Source: Ancylobacter defluvii (GTDB taxonomy: Bacteria; Pseudomonadota; Alphaproteobacteria; Rhizobiales; Xanthobacteraceae). From it: a stretch of DNA of 64,000 nt. Position 1 is the stretch's first letter. Every line of letters begins with the position of its first letter. The notes under the pieces are model-generated. The model ran no database searches. It was not told the DNA's origin and saw only the letters and a list, made by a program, of their open reading frames with translations. Both the position numbers and the translations under genes were made by a program. This document shows positions 37,205-46,365 of the stretch, piece by piece. Location: assembly GCF_018390605.1 (NCBI RefSeq), contig NZ_JAHBGD010000028.1, forward strand, positions 87,929-151,928. Reading direction: 5' to 3'.

Positions 37205-38101
37205 ATGAAGCTCGACGGCATCGCCGCCTTCGTCGCCATCGCCGAGGCGGGCTCGATCAGCGAGGCCGCCCGGCGGCTGCGGCTGTCGAAATCGGTGGTC
37301 AGCGACCGGCTCAGGGAGCTGGAGCACCGGCTCGGCGCCAGCCTGATTCACCGCTCCACCCGCAAATTGTCGCTGACCGAGGATGGCCTGGCGTTCCTGG
37401 AGCGGGCGTCGGGGGCGCTGCGCGAGCTCGATGCCGCCGCCGCCGCGCTGGCCGAGCGGCGCAGCACCCTGGCCGGGCCGCTGCGGCTGTCGGCGCCGGT
37501 CACCTTCAGCCGGCTGCATCTCGGCCCGGCGCTCTATCCCTTCCTGGCCCGTCATCCGCAGATCGAGCTCACCCTCGATCTCGACGACCGCCGCATCGAC
37601 GCCCATTCGGAAGGCTATGACGGGGTGGTCCGGCACGGGCCGCTCACCGATAGCCGGCTCATCGCCTGGCGGCTCGCCCGCAGCCGGCGGGTGCTGGTCG
37701 CCTCGCCGGATTATCTCGCCCGCCACGGCACCCCGTCGGGCCTTGCCGAGCTGGAGGCCCATCGCGGCATCCTCTACACCGGCCGCGGCATTGCCGATTG
37801 GCGCTTCCTCACCGAAGGCGGCGCGGTGCAGCTGCGCGCCCCGGCGGCGCTGCGGGTGAACAATGGCGAGCTGATGCGCGACGCTGCCATTGCCGGCCTC
37901 GGCATCGCGCTGCTGCCCCTGTTCATCGCCGGCCCGCCGCTCAAGGCGGGCACGCTGGTCGCCATCGAGGTCGGCGCCGCCACCGAGCCGGAATTCATCT
38001 ATGTCGCGCATCCGGAGGGCCGCCGCCCGTCGGCGAAGCTGCGGGCGCTGACCGACTGGCTGCGCCAGGCCTTCGGCGATCCGCCCTATTGGGAGCCCTG
38101 A
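37205..38101 (+). CDS. LysR-family transcriptional regulator
   Basis: A 298-residue LysR-type regulator. The N-terminal winged helix-turn-helix is clear: LDGIAAFVAIAEAGSISEAARRLRLSKSVVSDRLRELEHRLG, residues 3-44, followed by RSTRKLSLTEDG. The effector domain matches LysR substrate-binding (RLSAPVTFSRLHLGPALYPFLARHP and PLTDSRLIAWRLARSRR). It resembles the DsdC/CrgA-like group that controls adjacent oxidoreductases. The start is the family start. It is divergent from the SDR gene with a candidate operator in the 155-base gap. Confidence 0.92.
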   Translation: MKLDGIAAFVAIAEAGSISEAARRLRLSKSVVSDRLRELEHRLGASLIHRSTRKLSLTEDGLAFLERASGALRELDAAAAALAERRSTLAGPLRLSAPVTFSRLHLGPALYPFLARHPQIELTLDLDDRRIDAHSEGYDGVVRHGPLTDSRLIAWRLARSRRVLVASPDYLARHGTPSGLAELEAHRGILYTGRGIADWRFLTEGGAVQLRAPAALRVNNGELMRDAAIAGLGIALLPLFIAGPPLKAGTLVAIEVGAATEPEFIYVAHPEGRRPSAKLRALTDWLRQAFGDPPYWEP

Positions 38102-38234
38102 TCCGCCGACGCCGGGCGCGATATCTCCCGCGGCCGCCCGGATTGACTTTTCTGCCGTTGCGTCACACCTCTCGCGCCGCAAGAAGGCCAAAAGTAAACA
38201 AGGCCACGAGAACAGGCCGTCCGGGGGGAACGCC

Positions 38235-39188
38235 ATGCAACGCCTGTCGACCGAGGACGTGCCGCGGCACGAGCGCCTCGCCTTCGTCCATGATGTGGTC
38301 GGCCGTCATGCCGCCGGCATGTGCTTCCGTCCGGTCGATGCCGAGGCGTTCCGCGCCCGCTTCTCCATCCTGCCGCTCGACGGGGTGCTGGTCGGCGATG
38401 CCTGCTACGACGCCTTCACCGCGGCAAGAACGCGCGAACTGCTCGCCGATGGCCGCGAGGACTACCAGCTGCTGATCAACCCGACCGGCTACGAGACCGA
38501 GATCGATGGCGGCCGCACGCTCACGGTCGGCGCCGGCGAGTTGCTGGCCTTCGACCAGGCGGCCCGCTTCGTCACCCGCGCCCCGGCCAGCTGCTATGAG
38601 GTGCTGGTGCTGCCGCGCCGCACGCTCGCCGGGCTGGTGCCGGGCCTCGGCGCCCGCGCCTTCCGCAAGGCGGGGCGCGGCGCGGCGGGGCTCGGCCTGC
38701 TGGTCGGCTATGCCCAGTTGCTGCGCCGCGAGCCGCCGGCGACGCCGGCCGCCGTCCGGCTGGCGGCCGACCATCTGGCGAAGCTGGCGGCGCTCACCCT
38801 CGCCGCCGATCCGGCGGAGCATGCGCGCGAGCATGGCTCGGCGCTGCGTAACGCCCGGCTCGCCTTGATCAAGAAGGAGATCGCGGCGCGGCTCGACGAT
38901 CCGGCGCTCGATATCGCCCTGGTCGCTCGCCGCCACGGCATCTCGCCGCGCTATGTGCAGCTCTTGTTCGCGCAGGAGGACACCAGCTTCTCCGATTTCC
39001 TGCGCGAGGCCCGGCTGGACCGCGCCTTCCGCCAGCTCGGCGATGCCACCAATCGCGAGAGCGTGGCCGGCATCGCCTTCGACGCCGGCTTCACCGACCT
39101 GTCGACCTTCAACCGGGCGTTCCGTCGCCGCTATGGCTGCACGCCCTCCGATGTACGGGCACGGGCGGTCAGGACGCGACGCAACTGA
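38235..39188 (+). CDS. AraC-family transcriptional regulator
   Basis: A 317-residue regulator. The N-terminal domain (about 1-190) resembles the AraC_binding_2/NicR-like sensing region, with RFSILPLDGVLVGDA and LLINPTGYETEIDGG. The C-terminal 100 residues form the two helix-turn-helix motifs: LDIALVARRHGISPRYVQLLF and SVAGIAFDAGFTDLSTFNRAFRRRYGCTPSDVR. The effector is unknown. The target may lie in neighbouring genes, but there is no divergent partner immediately adjacent, and no arabinose function should be inferred from the family name. Confidence 0.9.
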   Translation: MQRLSTEDVPRHERLAFVHDVVGRHAAGMCFRPVDAEAFRARFSILPLDGVLVGDACYDAFTAARTRELLADGREDYQLLINPTGYETEIDGGRTLTVGAGELLAFDQAARFVTRAPASCYEVLVLPRRTLAGLVPGLGARAFRKAGRGAAGLGLLVGYAQLLRREPPATPAAVRLAADHLAKLAALTLAADPAEHAREHGSALRNARLALIKKEIAARLDDPALDIALVARRHGISPRYVQLLFAQEDTSFSDFLREARLDRAFRQLGDATNRESVAGIAFDAGFTDLSTFNRAFRRRYGCTPSDVRARAVRTRRN

Positions 39189-39288
39189 AGGCGGCTGCGC
39201 GTCACGCCCAGTTGCTGCGCGCCATGCCGAGACCGGACCGGATGGTCCGTTTAGCAAGACGCTCGCGTTTCACCAGCGAGTGCCATCC

Positions 39289-39855
39289 ATGTCTCTCCTG
39301 CCCTTGCGCCTGTCGTCCCTGCGCTTCTCGTGCCTGCGCCTGTCGTCCCTGCGGCTGCGGACGCGTGCGGCCATCGTCACGCTGGCGCTCGTCATGCTTG
39401 CCGGCCTCGTCACCCACGCCGCCGCCTTGACCGCCACCGACGCCACCAAGGTGGTCGCCCTCATCGAGACGCTCGAGCCCGAGCTCGGCCCGCTCGCCTA
39501 TGATGAGGAGACCGCCGAGGAATGGTTCGCCCGCGACGAGGTGCGCGACAGGCTCATCGTCAAGGCCGGCTTCACCCGCGAGAGCTGGCGCGACGCCTTC
39601 GACGCCACCCTGTGCGGCTATCTCGCCAATCTGCCGAAGGGGCCGATCGATGCGCGCTTCGCCCAGATGCGCAAGCGCCTCGCGCACGCCCCGCGCATGA
39701 CGCCGGAGCAGCGGGCGACCGCCATTGCCTTCGTCGACGAGCATGAACAGCGGCTGGCGCAGCTGCGGGCCGCCGGCCGGCCGAATGCCGGGATCGTGCA
39801 TCCGCTGATGCCGCGTCTCGACCGGCTGATGCCGCAGGACGTCGCCAGCGAGTAG
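39289..39855 (+). CDS. Exported helical protein of unknown function
   Basis: A 188-residue protein, not recognised. The ATG at 39289 begins a signal-like N-terminus, first with near-repeats LRLSSLRFSCLRLSSLRLR and then a hydrophobic core VTLALVMLAGLVTHAAA. The mature part is helical and charged (ALIETLEPELG, EEWFARDEVRDRLI, FAQMRKRLAHAP). It ends RLMPQDVASE. The single cysteine of the mature part lies in DATLCGYLANL. Coding evidence is the signal peptide and strong codon-position bias; an in-frame extension further upstream overlaps the AraC gene and is rejected. Confidence 0.65.
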   Translation: MSLLPLRLSSLRFSCLRLSSLRLRTRAAIVTLALVMLAGLVTHAAALTATDATKVVALIETLEPELGPLAYDEETAEEWFARDEVRDRLIVKAGFTRESWRDAFDATLCGYLANLPKGPIDARFAQMRKRLAHAPRMTPEQRATAIAFVDEHEQRLAQLRAAGRPNAGIVHPLMPRLDRLMPQDVASE

Positions 39856-40159
39856 TCGCCGGCGCGTGACCTCCGCCGGTGCCCGCATCCGCGGTGGCCG
39901 GTTGCCGCCCGCGGTTCGCCGGGGGGCGTGCGGTGCCGGCGGAGGATCGTCGATTTCAGCAGGGAGACGGGCGCGGGCGGCAGGTTCTTCGCGGCCGCCA
40001 CGTCGGGCCCATGGGGTACCGGAACGCTCGTCGGAGCATATTGCCTGGGCGGCGGCTCCCAAAATCCCGCCCGGGAACATCAATTGCGACTGACGGCGCG
40101 AGCCGGACAGGCGGGGCGGGCCACATGGCCGGCCCCGCCATTTTCAGCTTCTCAGCTTT
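39856..40159. other. 304-base region between the exported-protein gene and phaZ
   Basis: No gene seen. It contains one strong hairpin at 40110-40139, annotated separately, and otherwise unremarkable GC-rich sequence. Confidence 0.6.
40110..40144 (+). terminator. Terminator-like hairpin in convergent intergenic region
   Basis: Arms GGCGGGGCGGGCC (40110-40122) and GGCCGGCCCCGCC (40127-40139) pair with one mismatch around loop ACAT, followed by ATTTT on the plus strand. It could end rightward transcription from the exported-protein gene before it meets phaZ. Confidence 0.55.
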
Positions 40160-41569
40160 TCAGGTGTTCGGCTCGCCGGCGTCGTCCGGCGCGGCGGCGG
40201 CCTTGGCCTCTCCCGCCGGCGCCGGCTGGTTGTGCCCCTTGGTCGGCCAGTTGTGGCTCAAGACGAAGTCGGAGATACGCGGAGCGATCTCGGCGCGGAA
40301 GCGCGAGCCGTTGAACACACCATAATGGCCGACGGTCGGCTGCAGGTAATGCGCCCGCTTGTCGTCGGGCAGGTTGGTGCACAATTTGTGCGCCGCCTGG
40401 GTCTGGCCGACGCCGGAAATGTCGTCGTTCTCGCCTTCCACGGTGAGCAGCGCGACGTTGCGGATGGCGCCGGGATCGACCGGCTCGCCGTGATGGGTGA
40501 AGGTGCCGTTGGGCAGCGCATGGTCGATGAACACCGCCTGCAGCGTCTGCAGGTAGTATTCCGCCGGCAGGTCCATCACCGAGAGATATTCGTCATAGAA
40601 TTCGCGGTGCTTGGCGGCGGAATCGCCGTCGCCCTTCACCAGGTGGCGGAACATGTCGGCATGCGCCTGCAGGTGCCGCTCCAGATTCATGCTCATGAAG
40701 CCGTGCAATTGCAGGAAGCCCGGATAGACCTGCCGCATCACCCCCGGATGCGGCCAGGGCACGGTGGTGATGACGTTGCGGCGGAACCAGTCGAGCCCGC
40801 GCGCCTGCGCGAAATCATTCACCGCCGTCGGGCTTTCGCGGGTGTCGATCGGCCCGCCCATCAGCACCATGGAGGCCGGCACGTCGGGATCGCCCTTGGC
40901 CTCCATCACCGCGACGGCGGCCAGCACCGGCACCGCCGGCTGGCACACGGCGAGCGCATGCACCCCGCCGCCGAGGAAGTGGAAGATCTCGATCAGGTAG
41001 TCGATATAGTCGTCGAGGCCGAACCGCCCGGCGCTCAGCGGCACCTCGCGGGCATCCGCCCAATCGGTGATGTAGATGTCGTGGTTGGGCAGCAGCGTCT
41101 CCACCGTGCCGCGCAACAGCGTCGCGTAATGGCCGGACAGCGGCGCGACGATCAGCATGCGCGGCTGCGGCCGGCGCGGCGGTCGTGCGAACGCCCGCTC
41201 GAAATGCAGGAGCCGGCAGAACGGCTTTTCCCACACCGTCTCGATGCGCACCGGCACCTTGGTGCCGCCCACCGTGGTGTGCTCGATCCGCCAGTCCGGC
41301 TTGCCGTAGCGCCGTGTGGTGCGCTCGAACATCTCGAAGCCGGCCAGCAGCGTGCGGCCGAAATCGGTATGGGAGAGCGGATTGGCCGGATGGCGGTAAT
41401 AGATCCGCCCGGCATCCGCCATCGCCCGCAACGGGTCGAGCGCCGCCTGGCCCATCTCGAACATCCAGTAGAGCGGCTTGGAGAAGACCGAGGCCGCCTC
41501 CAGCATGTCGGTCGGCGTCCCTGCGGTCGCCTCCGCATCGGGCACGGTCCCGAAAACCCCGATCGCCAT
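40160..41569 (-). CDS. phaZ: Intracellular polyhydroxyalkanoate depolymerase PhaZ
   Basis: A 469-residue cytoplasmic enzyme that mobilises stored polyhydroxybutyrate. It starts at the ATG at 41569, where GGAGG lies five bases upstream; the frame opens at 41593. PLYWMFEMGQAALDPLRAMADAG is the typical PhaZ N-terminal helix. The hydrolase nucleophile is replaced by cysteine, in VHALAVCQPAVPVLAA, as in class I intracellular PHB depolymerases. DYIDYLIEIFHFLG precedes it. Later acid and histidine are in VEGENDDISG and VGHYGVFNG. It is divergent from regB, consistent with redox-linked control. Confidence 0.93.
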   Translation of the reverse strand: MAIGVFGTVPDAEATAGTPTDMLEAASVFSKPLYWMFEMGQAALDPLRAMADAGRIYYRHPANPLSHTDFGRTLLAGFEMFERTTRRYGKPDWRIEHTTVGGTKVPVRIETVWEKPFCRLLHFERAFARPPRRPQPRMLIVAPLSGHYATLLRGTVETLLPNHDIYITDWADAREVPLSAGRFGLDDYIDYLIEIFHFLGGGVHALAVCQPAVPVLAAVAVMEAKGDPDVPASMVLMGGPIDTRESPTAVNDFAQARGLDWFRRNVITTVPWPHPGVMRQVYPGFLQLHGFMSMNLERHLQAHADMFRHLVKGDGDSAAKHREFYDEYLSVMDLPAEYYLQTLQAVFIDHALPNGTFTHHGEPVDPGAIRNVALLTVEGENDDISGVGQTQAAHKLCTNLPDDKRAHYLQPTVGHYGVFNGSRFRAEIAPRISDFVLSHNWPTKGHNQPAPAGEAKAAAAPDDAGEPNT

Positions 41570-41832
41570 ACGCGCCTCCGATTTGAAAACCACGGTCCTG
41601 AACTCGCCTGTACCGCTGTCGCCACGGGTTTCCGCCGGCGACGCGTCACGGGGCAGGTCGGCAATTCCCCCGGCAATTCCCGAGGTCCCGCCCGGGTTCC
41701 TGCGACAGCGAAGAGATCGGCGGGATCATTGTGCAGCGCAACACATAGTCGCTTTCGGCCGCACGTCAACGAATCAGCGCATTCCCGCCGCGCCGCGCTT
41801 ACCTGTATAGAGGGCGCGCAAGGGGGAACCAA

Positions 41833-43194
41833 ATGCCACTTTCGCTGGATCATCCGATCGGCGAGCGCTTCTTCGGCCTCAGGCTCGATACGCTCATCCG
41901 CCTGCGCTGGCTGGCGATTTCCGGCCAGACCGCCGCCATCGTGGTGGTGCAGTGGCTGCTCGGCTTCACGGTGCCGATCGGCGCCTGCCTGGCGGTAGTG
42001 GCGCTTTCCGCGTGGCTGAATCTCGCCTTGCGCCTGCGCAGCCCCGGCGCCAGGCGGCTCTCCAACACCGAGGCGACCTGGCTGCTCGCCTATGACATCC
42101 TTCAGCTTGCCGCCCTGCTGTTCCTCACCGGCGGCCTCGCCAATCCCTTCGCGGTGCTGTTCCTTGCCCCGGTGCTGATCTCGGCCACCGCGCTGTCGCC
42201 GCGCTCCACTTTGCTGCTCGGCCTGCTCGCCGGCGGCCTCGCGGCGCTGGTCGGGCTATGGCAGATGCCGCTGCCGTGGCGGCACAGCGAGGCGCTCGGC
42301 GCCGGGCCGCTGCTGCCGCCGCTCTATCTCGCCGCCATCTGGAGCGCGCTGGCGGTGGCGATCGCCTTCATCGGCAGCCATGCCTGGCGCGTCGCCGAGG
42401 AAACGCGCGAGCTCTCCGAGGCGCTCGCCGCCACCGAGCTGGTGCTGGCCCGCGAGCAGCATCTCTCTGCGCTGGACGGGCTCGCCGCCGCCGCCGCCCA
42501 TGAACTCGGCACCCCGCTCGCCACCATCACCGTGGTGGCCAAGGAGCTGGCCCGCGGCCTGTCGCCCGACAGCCCGATCGCCGACGACATCCGCCTGCTC
42601 GGCGAACAGTCCGAACGCTGCCGGGCCATCTTGCGCCGCCTCACCACCCTCGATGCCGGCGAAGCGCCGTTCGACCGCATGAAGGTCACGCATCTGCTGG
42701 AGGATGTGGCGTCGCCGCACCGCAATTTCGGCATCGACGTCGACGTCACCACCGCGACCCGCATCGGCGAGCCGGTGATCGCCCGCAATCCCGGCCTGAT
42801 CTACGGCCTCGGCAACATCGTCGAGAACGCCGTCGATTTTGCCGCCGGCCGGGTGGAGATCGCCGCCAACTGGACCGATCGCGATCTGGTGGTCACCGTC
42901 ACCGATGATGGGCCGGGCTTCCCGGCCGAGCTCATCGACAGCATCGGCGCGCCCTATCTCACCAGCCGCGGCCGCCAGCGCTGGCGGCGCGAGGAGACCG
43001 GCGAGGGAGAGGATGGCGAGCAGGGGCTCGGCCTCGGCCTGTTCATCGCCAAGACGCTGCTGGAGCGTTCCGGCGCCGAGCTCGCTTATGCGAACGTGCC
43101 GGCGCCCCGGCACGGCGCCCGCGTCACCGTGCGCTGGCCGCGCCGCCTTGTCGACATTTCCGACCGCGAGGCCGGCGAGGGCGAGCCGAAATGA
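41833..43194 (+). CDS. regB: Redox-sensing histidine kinase RegB/ActS
   Basis: A 453-residue membrane sensor kinase responding to the redox state of the quinone pool. Six transmembrane segments lie in residues 25-185, with the quinone-associated GGLANPF motif at residues 100-106. The H-box is LAAAAAHELGTPLATI (His223). The cysteine linked to redox regulation in RegB is seen as SERCRAIL (Cys263). The ATPase domain has the N-box GNIVENAVDFA and GLGLGLFIAKTLLERSG. It activates RegA, encoded next. ATG start, no close ribosome alternative. Confidence 0.95.
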   Translation: MPLSLDHPIGERFFGLRLDTLIRLRWLAISGQTAAIVVVQWLLGFTVPIGACLAVVALSAWLNLALRLRSPGARRLSNTEATWLLAYDILQLAALLFLTGGLANPFAVLFLAPVLISATALSPRSTLLLGLLAGGLAALVGLWQMPLPWRHSEALGAGPLLPPLYLAAIWSALAVAIAFIGSHAWRVAEETRELSEALAATELVLAREQHLSALDGLAAAAAHELGTPLATITVVAKELARGLSPDSPIADDIRLLGEQSERCRAILRRLTTLDAGEAPFDRMKVTHLLEDVASPHRNFGIDVDVTTATRIGEPVIARNPGLIYGLGNIVENAVDFAAGRVEIAANWTDRDLVVTVTDDGPGFPAELIDSIGAPYLTSRGRQRWRREETGEGEDGEQGLGLGLFIAKTLLERSGAELAYANVPAPRHGARVTVRWPRRLVDISDREAGEGEPK

Positions 43195-43273
43195 CAAGCG
43201 CCGCCGCTGCGTTATAATGCCACGGTGCTGTGCATCGCCAGCCCTGCGGTGTAGCCTCACGCAAAATACGAAA

Positions 43274-43296
43274 GGCCGCCGCGACGCATGGCGGCC
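43274..43296 (+). other. Hairpin in the regB-regA leader
   Basis: GGCCGCC (43274-43280) and GGCGGCC (43290-43296) form a perfect 7-bp stem with a nine-base loop in the 129-base gap before regA. No T run follows, so attenuation or mRNA processing is more likely than termination. Low confidence. Confidence 0.4.
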
Positions 43297-43323
43297 GTCA
43301 GGGAGCCCTCGCCGGAAAACGCC

Positions 43324-43872
43324 ATGCTCGACACAACCGCCGATACAATCGACCGTTCGCTGCTGATCGTCGACGACGACCGGCCCTTTCTTCAGCGTCT
43401 GGCCCGCGCCATGGAAACGCGCGGCTTCGCGGTGACGACGGCGGAATCGGTCGCCGATGGCCTCGCCCGCGTCGAAGGCGGCGCCCCGGCCTATGCGGTG
43501 GTCGACATGCGGCTCGGCGACGGCAACGGCCTCGACGTCATCTCGGCGCTGAAGCGCCGCCGCCCGGAAGCGCGCGGCGTCATCCTCACCGGCTACGGCA
43601 ACATCGCCACCGCGGTGAACGCGGTGAAGATGGGCGCGGTCGATTACCTCGCCAAGCCCGCCGATGCCGACGACATCTGCGCCGCCCTGAACGCGCAGGC
43701 GGACTACAAGCCGCAGCTGCCGGAAAACCCGATGTCGGCCGACCGGGTGCGCTGGGAGCACATTCAGCGGGTGTACGAACTGTGCGGGCGCAACGTGTCG
43801 GAGACGGCGCGCCGTCTCTCCATGCACCGCCGCACGCTCCAGCGCATCCTCGCCAAGCGCGCCCCGCGCTGA
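43324..43872 (+). CDS. regA: Redox response regulator RegA/ActR
   Basis: A 182-residue response regulator. The receiver domain has SLLIVDDDRPFLQRLA and phosphorylated Asp61 in VVDMRLGDGNG. The hinge contains prolines (PQLPENPMSADRVRWEHIQRV), which is diagnostic of the RegA/ActR/PrrA family. The C-terminal Fis-type helix-turn-helix is GRNVSETARRLSMHRRTLQRIL. It regulates photosynthesis, carbon fixation, denitrification and respiration genes in relatives. Here phaZ is divergent from regB and is a plausible target. The ATG at 43324 is the family start; an earlier ATG lacks conservation. Confidence 0.95.
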   Translation: MLDTTADTIDRSLLIVDDDRPFLQRLARAMETRGFAVTTAESVADGLARVEGGAPAYAVVDMRLGDGNGLDVISALKRRRPEARGVILTGYGNIATAVNAVKMGAVDYLAKPADADDICAALNAQADYKPQLPENPMSADRVRWEHIQRVYELCGRNVSETARRLSMHRRTLQRILAKRAPR

Positions 43873-43904
43873 GACTGTCCTGAGGACATTGGGCGAGCGG
43901 TGCG

Positions 43905-44312
43905 ATGACGTGGCCACGTAGAAGTGAGCCACCGAGGCATTGGAGCGCGCGCTTGGGGAATATTGACTTGCGGCGCGCCCCAATGCTGTGGGCGACCACT
44001 CGGAACAATCTCGGCAATGCTTTTCAGACGATCGGCGCCCCCCATGACGATGCGGAGGCGTTGCGGGGCGCGGCCACGGCCTACAGGCTGAGCCTCGAAG
44101 AGCGCAAGGCTAATCGTGCTCCGCACAACCATGTGCAGACCGAACAAAGCCTTGCGGTCATGTTGTTCAATCTGGTCGAGCTCGAACAGAATCTCGCGAT
44201 CGCGGAGGAGGCGCTGGGTCACGCCATTGAAGGCCGCGCAGCCGCCGAGCAATTACGCGACCTCCGGCTGCAACAGGAAAAGACGTCTCCTGCCCGCGAA
44301 TCCGGTCGCTGA
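43905..44312 (+). pseudogene. Decayed fragment of a tetratricopeptide-repeat protein
   Basis: An open frame of 135 residues contains TPR-like units typical of alphaproteobacterial repeat proteins: APMLWATTRNNLGNAFQTIG, then ALRGAATAYRLSLEERKANRAP and VQTEQSLAVMLFNLVE. Just before this, the unit-like sequence EALERALGEY is seen in a different frame, ending at TGA near 43953. The frame change suggests a frameshifted remnant. Local base composition is less GC-rich than the surroundings. An intact short TPR protein starting at the ATG is the alternative. It may be a relic of a longer gene. Confidence 0.5.
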
Positions 44313-44383
44313 TCGTCAGCCTCCGCAATCGCCAGCCTCCCCCACCTCCTGACCGCGCCAGCCGCCACGGCCGGCCATTCCCC

Positions 44384-45208
44384 TCACCCCTCCGGCGTTG
44401 GCCGGAAGGCCAGTACCGCGGTCATCTCGATCACATCGTGGAAGCGTCCGTCGGGGGCGATGCGCGCCAGTTCGTCCCGCAGCTCGCGCTCGAAGGCCGG
44501 CTGCGCGTCGCCCAGCGCCGCCGGCGAGGTCAGCGAGCGCGAATAGGCCAGGCCGACCACCTCCTCGATGCTGCGCTCGCGCGGCTGGATGCGGCCGATC
44601 CGCTCGACGACGGCGAAGGGCGAGGCGATGAGCACCGCCTCATGCGGCACCCAGTCCGGCTGCCGGCGCACCCGCCGGTCGGCATAGCGCTGCGGCGCGT
44701 GCCGCTCGGCCAGCCGGTCGAGCACCGCATGCCAGTCCGGGGTGCCGTGCAGGCGGCGGTCGCCCATCAGCACCACCGCGCCGCCGGGCTCGATCAGCGC
44801 GTCGAGCGCCCGCAGCGTCGCCGCCCGGTCCATCCAGTGGAACGAGCGGCCCATCACCACCGCGCCGAACCGCCCGAGCTTCGGCGACAGGTCGTAGGAC
44901 GAGCCCTGCACCAGCTCGAGCCGAACCCTGGCCGCCTCCGCCTCGGCCCGTGCCGCCGCCAGCATCGAGGGCTCGGGATCCATGCCGGTGACATCGAGGC
45001 CCAGCCGGGCGAAGCCGATCGCCAGCGGCGCCGGCCCGCAGCCGAGGTCGAGCAGCCGGTCGCCGGCCTCCAGTCCGATCCGCGCCGCCACCGCGGCGAT
45101 CAGCTCCGGTGGATAGGGCTGGCGGTAGCGGCCGTAGAATTCCGCCGTCGAGCGGAAACGCGCGGCATCATAGGGGATGGGCGGGGTTTCGAGATGGACG
45201 ACGCTCAT
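44384..45208 (-). CDS. Class I SAM-dependent methyltransferase
   Basis: A 274-residue cytoplasmic methyltransferase. Motif I is DRLLDLGCGPAPLAIGFA, followed by VTGMDPEPSML (motif post-I acidic residue), FGAVVMGRSFHWMDRAATLRAL (motif II-like, methyltransferase_11 type), and PGGAVVLMGDRR. The N-terminal part AARFRSTAEFYGRYRQPYP resembles small-molecule methyltransferases. The substrate cannot be predicted. No operon partner is visible: adenosine kinase lies 155 bases upstream on the same strand. Confidence 0.85.
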   Translation of the reverse strand: MSVVHLETPPIPYDAARFRSTAEFYGRYRQPYPPELIAAVAARIGLEAGDRLLDLGCGPAPLAIGFARLGLDVTGMDPEPSMLAAARAEAEAARVRLELVQGSSYDLSPKLGRFGAVVMGRSFHWMDRAATLRALDALIEPGGAVVLMGDRRLHGTPDWHAVLDRLAERHAPQRYADRRVRRQPDWVPHEAVLIASPFAVVERIGRIQPRERSIEEVVGLAYSRSLTSPAALGDAQPAFERELRDELARIAPDGRFHDVIEMTAVLAFRPTPEG

Positions 45209-45363
45209 GGGGGCGCACCTGTGCCGAGACGCTCCGGCGCCCGGCGAAGGCGGAGCTTCGCCGGCAATCGTGACGAAGTTGCGTCGCCGCCCCGTCGGGG
45301 GCCGTACCCCGTGCCCCGTGCTCTATGTCGCCTGCCCCGGCGCTGCCGGTATCGACCGGGGAG

Positions 45364-46365
45364 TCACACCCGCAGGCCGTTCTCCTGCGCCAGCTGCTTC
45401 AGCTGGCGCTCGGGGCGGGCGCCCATGTGGCTGATCACCTCCGCCGCGCACAGCGCCCCGAGCCGCAGCGATTCCTCCGGCGCGAAGCCGCGTGCGAAGC
45501 CGTGCAGGAAGCCGGCGGCGAACAGGTCGCCGGCGCCGGTGGTATCGACCACCTGCTCGACCGGGTAGGCCGGCACCGCGACGCGTTCGTTCCCGGACAG
45601 CCACAGCGCCCCCTGCTCGGAGCGCGTCACCACCGCCCGGCGCACATCGGCGGCGAGCTGGGCGAGGGCGGTGTCGAAATCGGCGGTCTCGTAGAGCGAC
45701 TTGAGCTCGCTCTCATTGGCGAAGACGAGGTCGACCGTGCCCTCGCGCATCAGATTGAGGAACTCGGCCCGGTAGCGGTCGACGCAGAAGGCGTCGGAAA
45801 GCGTCAGCGCCACGCTGCGCCCGGCCGCGTGGGCGATGCCGGCGGCCTTGAGGAAGGCCTGCTTGGCCGGCGGCGGGTCCCAGAGATAGCCCTCGAGATA
45901 GGTGACGGTGGCCGCCGCCACCATCTCGGCGGCGACGTCGTCCGGCGTCAGGTCCTGCGCCGCGCCGAGATAGGTGTTCATGGTGCGCTCGCCATCCGGC
46001 GTCACCAGGATCAGGCAGCGGGCGGTGGCGGCGCCGGCCGTTGCGGCCGGGGTGCGGTAGGCGACGCCGGCGGCGCCGATGTCATGGGCGAAGATGGCGC
46101 CGAGCGCATCGTCCCTCACCTTGCCGACGAAGCCGGCGCGCCCGCCGAGCTCGGCGATGCCGGCCATGGTGTTGGCCGCCGAGCCGCCGGAGATCTCGAT
46201 GCCGGAGCCCATCGCGGCGTAGACCGTCTCGGCCCGCTCCTCGTCGATCAGCGTCATGCCGCCCTTGCGCATGCCGTGCGTGGCAAGGAAGTCGTCCTCG
46301 GCGCGGGCGAGCACGTCGACGATGGCATTGCCGAAACCGATCACATCGAGGGTTGGCGCGGTCAC
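45364..46365 (-). CDS. Adenosine kinase (PfkB family)
   Basis: A 333-residue cytoplasmic ribokinase-fold enzyme, most like adenosine kinases: adenosine plus ATP gives AMP. The N-terminal DVIGFGNAIVDVLA and GGSAANTMAGIAELGG (PfkB signature 1 region) are seen. YLEGYLWDPPPAKQAF and VDLVFANESELKSLY lead to the C-terminal signature VVDTTGAGDLFAAGFLHG, whose Asp is catalytic. Sugar-kinase activity cannot be excluded, as with all PfkB members, but the whole sequence pattern fits rhizobial adenosine kinases. Confidence 0.88.
   Translation of the reverse strand: MTAPTLDVIGFGNAIVDVLARAEDDFLATHGMRKGGMTLIDEERAETVYAAMGSGIEISGGSAANTMAGIAELGGRAGFVGKVRDDALGAIFAHDIGAAGVAYRTPAATAGAATARCLILVTPDGERTMNTYLGAAQDLTPDDVAAEMVAAATVTYLEGYLWDPPPAKQAFLKAAGIAHAAGRSVALTLSDAFCVDRYRAEFLNLMREGTVDLVFANESELKSLYETADFDTALAQLAADVRRAVVTRSEQGALWLSGNERVAVPAYPVEQVVDTTGAGDLFAAGFLHGFARGFAPEESLRLGALCAAEVISHMGARPERQLKQLAQENGLRV

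Noticed and set aside
41833..43194. Cytochrome-linked or citrate sensor kinase
   Set aside because: The GGLANPF motif, Cys263 and the adjacent RegA-type regulator fit RegB/ActS better.
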